Assembly (NCBI RefSeq): GCF_018860755.1
Contig: NZ_JAHKPW010000070.1
Location: 195,341-229,140, forward strand
Reading direction: 5' to 3'
Origin: Colwellia sp. D2M02
Lineage (GTDB): Bacteria; Pseudomonadota; Gammaproteobacteria; Enterobacterales; Alteromonadaceae
Length of the DNA: 33,800 nt
The position numbers were made by a program, and so were the translations under genes. Below are positions 25,785-33,800 of the stretch, piece after piece. A model generated the notes under the pieces. The model did no database searches. It saw nothing but the letters and a program-made list of their open reading frames with translations, and had not been told where the DNA came from. The first letter of the stretch is position 1; each line of letters starts with the position of its first letter.

Positions 25785-25931
25785 ATATTTTCCTAAATGT
25801 ATTTAATAGAACGTGTTTCAGGCATCAACTTAAGCTTAAATTACCCGAAATGAAAGTAAAATAAACTGCTATGCTAACTAATTAGTTGGTTTTTAATCAG
25901 TACACTTACCTAAAATGAAAAGGCTTTCAAA

Positions 25932-26837
25932 ATGAAAATTGCTATTTTATCACGAAATAAAAAACTCTACTCTACTCGTAGACTCGTTGAAGCAGCTAGA
26001 GCAAGAGGGCATGAAGTTGATGTGATTGATACGCTACATTGCTACATGGATATTACCAGTAATAAGCCAACAGTAAGGTATCATGGTGAAGAGCTGCCCA
26101 AATACGATGCTGTTATTCCTCGCATTGGTGCTTCAGTTACTTTTTACGGTACAGCCGTTGTTAGGCAGTTTGAGATGATGGGCACCTTTATCGTGAATGA
26201 GTCAGTGGCTATTAGCCGTTCACGTGATAAGTTACGTTCAATGCAATTGTTATCGCGTAAAGGGGTTGGGTTACCACGCACAGGGTTTGCTAACAGACCT
26301 GACAACATTAAAGACCTAATTAAAAATGTGGGTGGCGCTCCTGTAGTAATTAAATTACTTGAAGGTACGCAAGGCATTGGTGTGGTGCTTGCTGAAACCG
26401 CTAAAGCGGCTGAAGCGATTGTTGAAGCATTTATGGGCTTAAGTGCGGATATTTTGGTGCAGGAGTTTATTAAAGAAGCTGGCGGTGCTGATATTCGGTG
26501 TTTAGTGGTCGGCGGTAAAGTGGTTGCGGCCATGAAGCGTCAAGGCGCTGAGGGTGAGTTTCGCTCTAACCTACATCGTGGTGGCAGTGCTGAACTTGTT
26601 AAGCTAACAAAAGAAGAACGAGCAACCGCAGTTATGTCGGCTAAAGTTATGGGCTTAGGTATGTGTGGTGTTGATATTTTACGTGCCGAGCGTGGCCCTG
26701 TAGTTATGGAAGTTAACTCCTCGCCTGGCCTAGAGGGGATTGAGAACGCAACTAACAAAGATGTTGCAGGTATGATCATTGAATATATTGAAAAGCATGC
26801 TAAAGAAGGTAATACCAAAACTAAAGGAAATGGTTAG
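25932..26837 (+). CDS. rimK: RimK, ATP-grasp glutamate ligase for ribosomal protein S6
   Basis: ATP-grasp enzyme of 301 residues that adds glutamates to the C-terminus of ribosomal protein S6 and can also make poly-alpha-glutamate. It has the RimK N-terminal domain ([21 protein letters not shown]), the P-loop-like [18 protein letters not shown] (about 134-151), [19 protein letters not shown] and the metal-binding [14 protein letters not shown] near the C-terminus. Length equals that of E. coli RimK. AAGG stands a few bases upstream. Single gene with its own terminator. Confidence 0.93.
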   Translation: MKIAILSRNKKLYSTRRLVEAARARGHEVDVIDTLHCYMDITSNKPTVRYHGEELPKYDAVIPRIGASVTFYGTAVVRQFEMMGTFIVNESVAISRSRDKLRSMQLLSRKGVGLPRTGFANRPDNIKDLIKNVGGAPVVIKLLEGTQGIGVVLAETAKAAEAIVEAFMGLSADILVQEFIKEAGGADIRCLVVGGKVVAAMKRQGAEGEFRSNLHRGGSAELVKLTKEERATAVMSAKVMGLGMCGVDILRAERGPVVMEVNSSPGLEGIENATNKDVAGMIIEYIEKHAKEGNTKTKGNG

Positions 26838-26870
26838 TCTCTTATGTTTAATGCCGACTTAATGTCGACA

Positions 26871-26905
26871 AAAACGCTTAGTTGCCATGCAGCTAGGCGT
26901 TTTTT
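26871..26905 (+). terminator. Rho-independent terminator after rimK
   Basis: AAAACGCTTAGTTGC-CAT-GCAGCTAGGCGTTTTTT hairpin (mismatches at two positions) running directly into six T. Confidence 0.85.
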
Positions 26906-26934
26906 ATTGGCGAGTCATGCGTCATATGAGCTAA

Positions 26935-26964
26935 TCTGAGTTCAGGTTATCTGAGTTCAGGTTA
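26935..26964. repeat. Two tandem copies of a 15-bp repeat
   Basis: TCTGAGTTCAGGTTA occurs twice head to tail between rimK and the CorA-type gene. Function is not apparent; likely a slippage duplication. Confidence 0.9.
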
Positions 26965-27109
26965 AATATAATAAATCATAACAACATTGAATTTACTTGC
27001 AAAACCCTAGTTATTAGCGCATAAATCGACCTTATTATTTTAAGCTCTGTGTAATATGTAAGTATTTTTAACCTGGGCTGGCGTTTATTTATTATATTGG
27101 AGTGAAAAC

Positions 27110-28081
27110 ATGATCAGAACAATGTTGATTTCCCCATCATCTTCAGTAGAGATGGGCGGTGAAGAATTGTTAACTCAGTGGGAAAACAGCACTGATACAT
27201 TGCTTTGGGTTGATCTTGATAACCTTGATCGCACTAAAGAAAAAGCACTATTAAATCAATTAGGCTGCCACCCATTAGCAATACAAGATGCGCAGCGTGA
27301 TAGACACCCGCCTAAAGTTGAGCTATTTAGTGATTACATTTTTCTACTTTATCGCGGTTTTGTTGAAAATGATGACAGTTTGAAATTTGAGCATTTACAA
27401 GTCAGCATGTTTATCGGTCATCGTATTTTAATTACTAGTCACCCTAAAAGCTCAATTGCTATTAATAGTTTATTCAATAAAACCAGTGCAAAATACTTAC
27501 AGCGTAGCCCTATGCACTTAGCGTTAAAAATATTTCATAGTAGCTGTGGTAATTACCTTAAGCAGTTATTCACATTTGAAGCTAACCTAGAAAAAATTGA
27601 AGATGAATTTCAATTAAGTGGTAACGACCAAATGATGCGAGAGATCACATCATATCGTTCTCAATTAGTTAAAATCAGAAGAACCTTTAATTACCACGTG
27701 ACCATTGGTGATACGCTTAAAGTATACCTTGAAGATGAGGAAACTGCGTTAATCACCGCAGACGAAGTACATACCTTAACCGACTTAAGAGAGCGGTTAG
27801 ATAGGTTATTGAGCCTTTCACAAATGTATTATGATATTTGTGGCGACTTAATTGATGGTTATATGTCTATCACTTCACACCAACTTAATGCCACTATGCG
27901 TGTACTCACAGTAATCACCGCGTTATTTGTCCCATTAACCTTTTTAGCAGGCATTTATGGGATGAACTTTGAGAATATACCAGAGCTAAAATTTGAAAAT
28001 GGTTATTACATATTGCTCGGTGTTATGACGGTAACCTCGGTAGCTTTGATTGCGTTCTTTAAACGTAAGCGCTGGTTATGA
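27110..28081 (+). CDS. CorA-type divalent cation transporter (CorA/ZntB superfamily)
   Basis: Inner-membrane pentameric cation channel or exporter, 323 residues. A large soluble alpha/beta and helical N-terminal domain precedes two C-terminal membrane helices (about 264-284 and 296-316). The first ends in the signature GMN (FLAGIYGMNF), needed for Mg2+/Co2+/Zn2+ selection, and the tail is basic KRKRW. GGAG stands upstream of the ATG. Magnesium transport is the default guess; zinc export (ZntB-like) cannot be excluded. Possible functional link with the CNNM protein at 24738-25784. Confidence 0.88.
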   Translation: MIRTMLISPSSSVEMGGEELLTQWENSTDTLLWVDLDNLDRTKEKALLNQLGCHPLAIQDAQRDRHPPKVELFSDYIFLLYRGFVENDDSLKFEHLQVSMFIGHRILITSHPKSSIAINSLFNKTSAKYLQRSPMHLALKIFHSSCGNYLKQLFTFEANLEKIEDEFQLSGNDQMMREITSYRSQLVKIRRTFNYHVTIGDTLKVYLEDEETALITADEVHTLTDLRERLDRLLSLSQMYYDICGDLIDGYMSITSHQLNATMRVLTVITALFVPLTFLAGIYGMNFENIPELKFENGYYILLGVMTVTSVALIAFFKRKRWL

Positions 28082-28203
28082 TACAGTGAAATAGGTGAGT
28101 GTTTCTTGAAGGAACATTGCTATATTCAACAACAATTATTATTAATTGCTCGCCAAGCGCTTTATAATGCCAACATGGTTATTTAGCTAAAAAGGGGGAG
28201 AGT

Positions 28204-28683
28204 TTGAAACAAACCGCACTCCATTGCGCTGTTGGCTTATTAGTACGGTGAGAGCACTCACAAGCAGAGCTAAACCAAAAACTATTAACACGCGAGTTTC
28301 TTCAAGCAGATATTGATAAAGCTACTGAGAGACTACTAGAAAAAAACTACCTTAGTGATGAGCGTTTTGCACTAAGTCGGTATCACTATCGTGTTAATCG
28401 AGGTTACAGTTGGTATTACATTGCTAATGAATTAAAACAAAAGGGCGTTTGCACAACAATCATACAAAATTTGCGTGAAAGTTGTGAAATTGATTGGTAT
28501 CTTCAAGCCGAGCTTGCGTATAATAAACGCTTTGCTATGAAAGATGCTGTTGATGAGCACATAGATGACAGCCTAGATAAAAAAACTAAGCATAAGCTTA
28601 TGGAAAAAGACAAAGCCAAAAAAATTCGTTTTTTGCAATACCGTGGTTTTTCAACCGATGAAATAATTGCGGTAACAGAATGA
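28204..28683 (+). pseudogene. recX: recX interrupted by an in-frame TGA
   Basis: RecX modulates RecA filaments. A reading frame of 160 codons starts with TTG at 28204, behind a GGGGGAG ribosome site at 28194-28200. It reads MKQTALHCAVGLLVR, then TGA at 28249-28251, then EHSQAELNQKLL, LEKNYLSDERFALSR, RGYSWYYIANELKQKGV and so on to 28683, which is the RecX three-helix-repeat pattern at full family length (about 150-160 residues). The TGA is where RecX proteins usually have the second Arg of an R-R-E/D-H-S motif, so a single CGA or AGA to TGA change explains it. No in-frame ATG, GTG or TTG follows until TTG 28471, which would give only 70 residues. It sits 31 bases before alaS. Either a recent nonsense mutation, a sequence error or read-through. 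Confidence 0.85.
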
Positions 28684-28714
28684 TAATTAAATAAATCGAT
28701 TTGTAGAGTATCTC

Positions 28715-31345
28715 ATGATTAAAAGCACCGCCGAAGTCCGTCAGGCATTTTTAGATTTCTTTGCCACCAAACAACACCAAATAGTTAAAAGCAACTCATT
28801 AATACCTGGCAACGATGCCACGCTATTATTTACTAATGCTGGTATGGTGCCATTTAAAGATGTTTTTTTAGGTGCTGAAAAACGCAGTTATACCCGAGCA
28901 ACGTCAGCACAGCGCTGTGTACGTGCTGGTGGTAAGCATAACGATTTAGAAAACGTTGGCTATACTGCACGCCACCACACTTTTTTTGAAATGTTAGGTA
29001 ACTTCAGTTTTGGCGATTACTTCAAAAATGATGCGATCAGCTATGCTTGGGAGTTTTTAACAACCGTATTAGGGCTTCCAAAAGAGAAACTTCTGGTAAC
29101 CGTTTATGAAACGGATGAAGAAGCATATGCTTATTGGAAAGATATCATTGGCATACCAGCAGAAAAAATTATCCGCATTGGTGATAAGTCGGCGGGTAAA
29201 AAATACGAGTCAGATAACTTCTGGTCAATGGGCGATACTGGCCCTTGTGGCCCTTGCTCTGAAATATTTTATGATCACGGTGAAGATATTTTTGGTGGTC
29301 CTCCTGGATCGCCTGATGAAGACGGTGATCGTTTTATTGAAATTTGGAATATTGTTTTCATGCAGTTCAACCGCCAGGTTGATGGCACAATGGAACCATT
29401 ACCTAACCCGTCTATTGATACAGGTATGGGGTTAGAGCGTATTTCAGCGATTATGCAAAATGTGCATAGCAACTATGAAATTGATATTTTCCAAGCGTTA
29501 ATTAAAGATACTGCGAGCTTACTTAGCTGTAATGACCTAGACCATAAATCATTACGTGTTATTAGTGATCATATCCGTTCATGTAGTTTTTTAATTGTTG
29601 ATGGCGTTATCCCGTCAAATGAAGGACGCGGTTATGTATTACGTCGTATTATTCGTCGTGCTATTCGTCATGGTCATAAACTAGAGGCGAAAGGGCACTT
29701 CTTCCATAAATTAGTGTCTTCACTGATTGCCCAAATGGGTGATGCGTACCCTGAGCTAGTTCAGCAACAAGCGACTATTGAAAAGTTATTACGTATTGAA
29801 GAAGAGCAGTTTGGACGTACGCTTGATCGCGGTATGGTGCTACTTGAAGATATTCTAACTAATTTACAGGGTGACACTATACAAGGTGATGACGTCTTTA
29901 AATTATATGATACTTATGGATTTCCAGCTGATTTAACCGCTGATATTGCTCGTGAGCGACAATTAAATATTGATCATAATGGCTTTGATATTGCTATGGG
30001 ACAACAGCGCGAACGTGCCCAACAAGCAAGTCAATTTGGTACAGACTATAACCTGCAACTTAAGTCTGATCAGAAAACAGAATTTAAAGGCTATGACAAT
30101 AACTCTGCTTCAGCGACTATTGTTGAACTTTTCAATAACACCGATCAAGAAGCGGTTAGCGAGTTAAAAGCAGGTGAGCAAGGGATTGTTATTCTTGACC
30201 ATACGCCATTTTATGCTGAATCGGGTGGTCAAGCAGGCGACAGTGGCTTCCTACACCTTGATGGCGGTTACTTTGAAGTTAAAGATACCACTAAGTTAGG
30301 TAATGCATATGCGCACAGAGGTATTGCGCATACTGATATGGGCTTGAATCGTCGTGTTAAAGCTGAGATTGATGTAGAACGCCGTGCGGCAATTGTTAAA
30401 AACCATACCGCAACACATTTATTACACGCGGCTTTACGTAAAGTTTTAGGTGAACATGTTGGGCAAAAAGGCTCGTTATGTGATAGTGAGAAATTACGTT
30501 TTGACTTCTCTCATTTTGAAGCGGTAACTGCCGATGAATTAAAAGCGGTTGAGCAACTTGTTAACGATGAAATACGTCGAAACCACTTAAAACAAACTGA
30601 ATCAATGTATATTGAAGAAGCTAAAGAAAAGGGGGCGATGGCCTTATTTGGTGAAAAGTACGATGATGAAGTACGCGTAGTGACTTTAGGTGACTTTTCT
30701 ATTGAGCTTTGTGGTGGTGTTCATGTTGAGCGCACCGGTGACATCGGTTTACTGAAAATAGTTTCTGAGTCGGGTATTGCAGCAGGTGTTCGCCGTATTG
30801 AAGCGGTAACGGCTATTGAAGCTCTAAACTTTGTTGATAAGCAAGCAGAGTCACTATCGAACATTGCCAGCCTAGTAAAGAGTGATGTTGCAGGTGCTTC
30901 AGGGAAAGTAGAGCAGCTAATTAGTCGCTCTAAACAACTTGAGAAAGAAATCGCACAGTTAAAGCAAGAATTAGCAGCACAAGCAGGCTCTGACCTAGTA
31001 AATAACGCGATTAATATTCATGGTGTTAATGTACTGATTGCTGACTTAAATGGCGTAGAGAGCAAAGCACTACGTGGCATGGTAGATGAACTTAAAAATA
31101 AAATGCAGTCAGGCATAATCATGCTTGCTACGGCTAATGAGGGTAAAGTTGGCTTAATTGCTGGTGTTACTAAAGATTTAGTCGGTAAGGTTAAAGCCGG
31201 CGAATTAGTGAATATGGTTGCCTTACAAGTCGGCGGTAAAGGGGGCGGTCGCCCTGATATGGCACAAGCTGGCGGTAGTCAACCTGAAAACATCACTGCA
31301 GCTCTAGCGAGTGTTGAAGCTTGGTTATCAGATAAGCTTGCCTAA
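28715..31345 (+). CDS. alaS: Alanine--tRNA ligase
   Basis: Class II synthetase of 876 residues charging tRNA-Ala, full length for bacteria. N-terminal catalytic core ([19 protein letters not shown]; motif 2 area with [15 protein letters not shown]; motif 3 with [10 protein letters not shown]). The editing domain has the zinc-site residues [12 protein letters not shown] and [13 protein letters not shown]. The C-terminal oligomerisation/C-Ala domain ends [14 protein letters not shown]. The ribosome site before ATG 28715 is weak. Place between recX and csrA is the classic gammaproteobacterial order. Confidence 0.98.
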   Translation: MIKSTAEVRQAFLDFFATKQHQIVKSNSLIPGNDATLLFTNAGMVPFKDVFLGAEKRSYTRATSAQRCVRAGGKHNDLENVGYTARHHTFFEMLGNFSFGDYFKNDAISYAWEFLTTVLGLPKEKLLVTVYETDEEAYAYWKDIIGIPAEKIIRIGDKSAGKKYESDNFWSMGDTGPCGPCSEIFYDHGEDIFGGPPGSPDEDGDRFIEIWNIVFMQFNRQVDGTMEPLPNPSIDTGMGLERISAIMQNVHSNYEIDIFQALIKDTASLLSCNDLDHKSLRVISDHIRSCSFLIVDGVIPSNEGRGYVLRRIIRRAIRHGHKLEAKGHFFHKLVSSLIAQMGDAYPELVQQQATIEKLLRIEEEQFGRTLDRGMVLLEDILTNLQGDTIQGDDVFKLYDTYGFPADLTADIARERQLNIDHNGFDIAMGQQRERAQQASQFGTDYNLQLKSDQKTEFKGYDNNSASATIVELFNNTDQEAVSELKAGEQGIVILDHTPFYAESGGQAGDSGFLHLDGGYFEVKDTTKLGNAYAHRGIAHTDMGLNRRVKAEIDVERRAAIVKNHTATHLLHAALRKVLGEHVGQKGSLCDSEKLRFDFSHFEAVTADELKAVEQLVNDEIRRNHLKQTESMYIEEAKEKGAMALFGEKYDDEVRVVTLGDFSIELCGGVHVERTGDIGLLKIVSESGIAAGVRRIEAVTAIEALNFVDKQAESLSNIASLVKSDVAGASGKVEQLISRSKQLEKEIAQLKQELAAQAGSDLVNNAINIHGVNVLIADLNGVESKALRGMVDELKNKMQSGIIMLATANEGKVGLIAGVTKDLVGKVKAGELVNMVALQVGGKGGGRPDMAQAGGSQPENITAALASVEAWLSDKLA

Positions 31346-31390
31346 AAATATTATGTTGATAAAAGGCTTTTATTAATGTCTTGATTGTAA

Positions 31391-31415
31391 AAAAGAAGCT
31401 TCGGCTTCTTTTTTT
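31391..31415 (+). terminator. Rho-independent terminator after alaS
   Basis: AAAAGAAGC-TTCG-GCTTCTTTT, a stem closed by the stable UUCG tetraloop, followed by more T. Confidence 0.92.
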
Positions 31416-31617
31416 GGTTATAACGTTATAAAAAAGTTAATAGCCTATTTAAATTCTGTACATTTTTTGTTCTGTACAAAAAAATACAATAAATAGACAA
31501 GAAATGACACAATCTTCGGCTAAATCACGGTATAAAACTATTCAAGAGTAGAGAAAAGTTGCTAAAATAACATTTCATTTATGAAACTACTAAATACAAC
31601 AAGTAGTTCACGATGAA

Positions 31618-31659
31618 ATTCAATTAAAAACGCTATCGGATATAGTTTTTTAATTGAAT
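31618..31659. other. Large hairpin in the csrA upstream region
   Basis: ATTCAATTAAAAA pairs with TTTTTAATTGAAT (one extra T), and CTAT-CGGAT-ATAG extends the stem inside. It lies 125 bases before csrA. It may act as a terminator on either strand (T6 and A5 runs are part of the arms) or as a leader structure. Confidence 0.55.
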
Positions 31660-31784
31660 AGTGACTTTTGGGACTATTTTTACTATTACTTATAGTGAAG
31701 GACTAAAAGTAAACTAATTCTAATATATTACTAGCTTATATATATTTATTTAGTGATTCTCATTTCAATGAAAAGGAAGAAGCA

Positions 31785-31982
31785 ATGCTTATACTAACAA
31801 GACGTGTCGGTGAAACTTTAATGATCGGTGATGAAGTTACCGTAACCGTATTAGGTGTTAAAGGTAACCAAGTAAGAATTGGCGTAAATGCCCCAAAAGA
31901 AATCTCAGTTCATCGTGAAGAAATTTATATGCGTATACAAGCTGAGAAAGGTGATAGCGAAGTTTCTGGTAATACAGCTTAA
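31785..31982 (+). CDS. csrA: Carbon storage regulator CsrA
   Basis: RNA-binding post-transcriptional regulator of 65 residues. All hallmarks are present: [16 protein letters not shown] at the N-terminus (including Arg6-Arg7 of the binding surface), [27 protein letters not shown] with the second conserved Arg, and a short variable tail. The ribosome site AAAGGAAG contains a GGA core, the trinucleotide CsrA recognises, so autoregulation is plausible. Followed by a strong terminator and the tRNA cluster. Confidence 0.98.
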   Translation: MLILTRRVGETLMIGDEVTVTVLGVKGNQVRIGVNAPKEISVHREEIYMRIQAEKGDSEVSGNTA

Positions 31983-32027
31983 GAGCAATTGCTTTGATTG
32001 TTTTGGTCGAAATAATGTGACCTTAGC

Positions 32028-32070
32028 AGGTATAAAAAAACACCACACTTGTTGGTGTTTTTTTATACCT
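32028..32070 (+). terminator. Terminator after csrA
   Basis: Perfect 18-bp stem (AGGTATAAAAAAACACCA and its complement) with a 7-base loop and T7 within the 3' arm; the symmetrical A7/T7 also allows use on the other strand. Confidence 0.9.
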
Positions 32071-32195
32071 GAAATAGAGTTATTGTCTAAAAAATAACGT
32101 TGTTGATTGAATTGTCAACAAACAGCGAGAAAACAGCAAATTTATCTAAAAAATGTTTGACTTATTTTTAAGATCCATTATTATTCGCACCCATT

Positions 32196-32289
<94 letters not shown>

Positions 32290-32368
32290 ATTTTTATTTA
32301 TTAATAATAATGGCTGCAAGTGAAAATTTGCTATCTTTAGACTAAGATATAAAACATAGTTAATGTGA

Positions 32369-32445
32369 GGACGCGTAGCTCAGCTGGATAGAGTACCTGG
32401 CTACGAACCAGGCGGTCGCAGGTTCGACTCCTGCCGCGTCCGCCA
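32369..32445 (+). tRNA. tRNA-Arg(ACG), copy 1
   Basis: Acceptor GGACGCG/CGCGTCC, D-arm AGCTCAGCTGGATAGAG, anticodon stem CCTGG/CCAGG with loop CTACGAA (anticodon ACG, A34 normally edited to inosine by TadA), T-loop GTTCGACTC, encoded CCA. Identical to the three other intact copies. Confidence 0.97.
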
Positions 32446-32515
32446 CTTTACTTTAAGTGGTTAAATAATAAAGTGTAGCTAATGTTTAGGCTAGATAAAG
32501 AAATATTCATACCGC

Positions 32516-32588
32516 GAACATGTAGCTCAGCTAGATAGTTTACTCTGTTTAATTGGCTACGAACCTTGAATTAGGGAGTTCGTTATCT
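32516..32588 (+). pseudogene. Degenerate tRNA-Arg-like unit 1
   Basis: Keeps the TAGCTCAGCT D-arm segment, the GGCTACGAACC anticodon loop region and GTTCG of the T-arm. The acceptor is changed to GAACATG with no 3' partner, about 9 bases are inserted between D-arm and anticodon arm (CTCTGTTTAATT), and there is no CCA. This copy has one extra change in the D-loop (CTAGAT for CTGGAT) and lacks the 18-bp leader. The next intact tRNA-Arg begins 104 bases downstream. Confidence 0.75.
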
Positions 32589-32619
32589 TTATTCTAAGAT
32601 ATAAAACATAGTTTACCGC

Positions 32620-32696
32620 GGACGCGTAGCTCAGCTGGATAGAGTACCTGGCTACGAACCAGGCGGTCGCAGGTTCGACTCCTGCCGCGTCCGCCA
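32620..32696 (+). tRNA. tRNA-Arg(ACG), copy 2
   Basis: Same 77-base sequence as copy 1, with leader at 32594-32611 and its own terminator at 32716-32741. Confidence 0.97.
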
Positions 32697-32715
32697 CATC
32701 TCTTTGAGAATAAGT

Positions 32716-32741
32716 AAACCTAGTTTCGGCTAGGTTTTTTT
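32716..32741 (+). terminator. Terminator after tRNA-Arg copy 2
   Basis: AAACCTAG-TTTCGG-CTAGGTTT stem followed by T. It splits the tRNA cluster into at least two transcripts. Confidence 0.88.
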
Positions 32742-32829
32742 ATGTGAAAAAATCACTTCGTTTTCGGTGATTAAGTAGCCTCATAGTAAGAGTTATCTTC
32801 AAACTAAGATATAAAACATAGTTTACCGC

Positions 32830-32906
32830 GGACGCGTAGCTCAGCTGGATAGAGTACCTGGCTACGAACCAGGCGGTCGCAGGTTCGACTCCTGCCGCGT
32901 CCGCCA
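32830..32906 (+). tRNA. tRNA-Arg(ACG), copy 3
   Basis: Same 77-base sequence as the other copies, leader at 32804-32821. No obvious terminator follows before tRNA-Ser copy 2. Confidence 0.97.
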
Positions 32907-33020
32907 CATCTCGTTAGAGAATTTACTATTTAGGTAGTAAAGTGAAAATACTTAATAAGTATATTCATCATTGTTCAACCCGTAGTGATTAATCAGTATT
33001 GATTATTTATTACAACCTCA

Positions 33021-33115
<95 letters not shown>

Positions 33116-33209
33116 CCTTATGCTTATAATAAGTGTAGGTAAATGGCAGCGAAGCTCATTTTCTGGTATTCGTTATCTTTATTCTAAGATATAAAACATA
33201 GTTTACCGC

Positions 33210-33280
33210 GAACATGTAGCTCAGCTGGATAGTTTACTCTGTTTAATTGGCTACGAACCTTGAATGGGAAGTTCGTTATC
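33210..33280 (+). pseudogene. Degenerate tRNA-Arg-like unit 2
   Basis: Same design as the unit at 32516 but with the intact D-loop (CTGGAT), a full 18-bp leader at 33184-33201 and a TTGAATGGGAA stretch after the anticodon region. The outer GCGAAC can pair with GTTCGT at the 3' side, giving a closing stem unlike that of a tRNA. No CCA. Confidence 0.75.
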
Positions 33281-33312
33281 TTTATTCTAAGATATAAAAC
33301 ATAGTTTACCGC

Positions 33313-33384
33313 GAACATGTAGCTCAGCTGGATAGTTTACTCTGTTTAATTGGCTACGAACCTTGAATGGGGAAGTTCGTTATC
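33313..33384 (+). pseudogene. Degenerate tRNA-Arg-like unit 3
   Basis: Nearly identical to the unit 103 bases upstream, differing by one extra G in the GGGG stretch. It has its own leader at 33287-33304. Intact tRNA-Arg copy 4 begins 104 bases downstream, so units 2, 3 and copy 4 form a head-to-tail series of constant period. Confidence 0.75.
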
Positions 33385-33416
33385 TTTATTCTAAGATATA
33401 AAACATAGTTTACCGC

Positions 33417-33493
33417 GGACGCGTAGCTCAGCTGGATAGAGTACCTGGCTACGAACCAGGCGGTCGCAGGTTCGACTCCTGCCGCGTCCGCCA
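33417..33493 (+). tRNA. tRNA-Arg(ACG), copy 4
   Basis: Same 77-base sequence as copies 1-3, leader at 33391-33408, followed by a terminator. Confidence 0.97.
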
Positions 33494-33513
33494 CATCTCT
33501 TAGAGAGTAAGAT

Positions 33514-33540
33514 AACCTAGCTTCGGCTAGGTTTTTTTAT
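33514..33540 (+). terminator. Terminator after the tRNA cluster
   Basis: AACCTAGC-TTCG-GCTAGGTT stem with UUCG tetraloop followed by T-run. Confidence 0.92.
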
Positions 33541-33800
33541 ACCTGAAATTCATGTCTTATTGATTTCCTCATGTTATTGCCAAAAAAGTGCTTAATTATT
33601 AGCAGGCACAATACCCTTACTATCCATTTTGTATAAAGGGTTTTAGTATCATCGGCTAAAATTTTTTACTTGTCTTGATATTTGTTTAAAACAACATAGA
33701 AACCTTATGGTTTTAATAACTAACCCGAGCTCGGCTTAACAAATGTTTCTCTAGCAGCTATTTCTCCTAACTTCTTCGTTAAATTTACTTGCAATAGGCC

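Larger units (their letters stand above)
31346..31784. other. Intergenic region between alaS and csrA
   Basis: Contains the alaS terminator, a TTTTTTGT/ACAAAAAA inverted repeat near 31467-31487, a small AACTACT/AGTAGTT hairpin at 31585-31608 and a large hairpin at 31618-31659. GGA trinucleotides lie at about 31670, 31699 and 31774, the last inside the csrA ribosome site. No protein gene (such as the lysC found here in some relatives) is present. Confidence 0.6.

Noticed and set aside
25876-25887. AACTAATTAGTT palindrome between the CNNM gene and rimK
   Set aside because: Twelve palindromic bases made mostly of A and T are expected by chance in such AT-rich DNA; no second copy was seen.
28471-28683. 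Independent 70-residue gene starting at TTG 28471
   Set aside because: The same frame continues upstream as RecX sequence to 28252 and, past one TGA, to 28204; it is the C-terminal part of recX.
33720-33800. Minus-strand frame of 26 codons running off the right edge
   Set aside because: Too short and unlike any family I recognise; a second frame on the same strand is also open at the edge, so coding cannot be claimed.

Overview
The window looks like a chromosomal segment of a marine, low-GC gammaproteobacterium of the order Alteromonadales, possibly Colwelliaceae. Three things suggest this: the GlcNAc/chitin-use locus with a TonB receptor and a NagP permease; the split ccmABCDE / ccmFGHI arrangement; and the alaS-csrA-tRNA-Ser-tRNA-Arg block known from many gammaproteobacteria. 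No mobile element, CRISPR array, rRNA or phage gene is visible.

Bases 1-14800 are an amino-sugar acquisition locus. It holds a TonB-dependent outer-membrane receptor, two flavin-dependent (tryptophan-type) halogenase paralogues, a SapC-family protein, a probable 2OG-Fe(II) dioxygenase-like protein, a GH20 hexosaminidase lipoprotein, a BadF-type GlcNAc kinase, GlcNAc-6-P deacetylase and an FHS-family GlcNAc permease. Three near-identical LacI-type palindromes (276-291, 7908-7925, 10967-10988) lie before the receptor, between the divergent halogenase operon and hexosaminidase, and before the kinase-deacetylase-permease genes, so they probably place the whole set under one GlcNAc-responsive repressor. 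That regulator is not in the window, and neither is a GlcN-6-P deaminase.

Bases 14800-15300 hold a small self-contained unit: a 71-residue protein behind a recognisable sigma-70 promoter studded with CTGGT-N3-ACCAG operator-like sites. Bases 15358-23192 are a complete cytochrome c maturation (System I) locus: ccmABCDE on the minus strand and ccmFGHI on the plus strand. Then come dinB with a consensus LexA box, a CNNM/CBS membrane protein, rimK, a CorA-type transporter, a recX interrupted by an in-frame TGA, alaS and csrA.

Bases 32196-33493 are a tRNA cluster: two identical tRNA-Ser(GCT), four identical tRNA-Arg(ACG), and three degenerate tRNA-Arg-like copies. Six of the seven Arg-type units carry an identical 18-bp promoter-like leader at a fixed distance. 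The most unusual points are the halogenase/SapC/dioxygenase cassette tied to a GlcNAc operator, the tRNA-derived repeats, the operator array at 14870-14939 and the broken recX.
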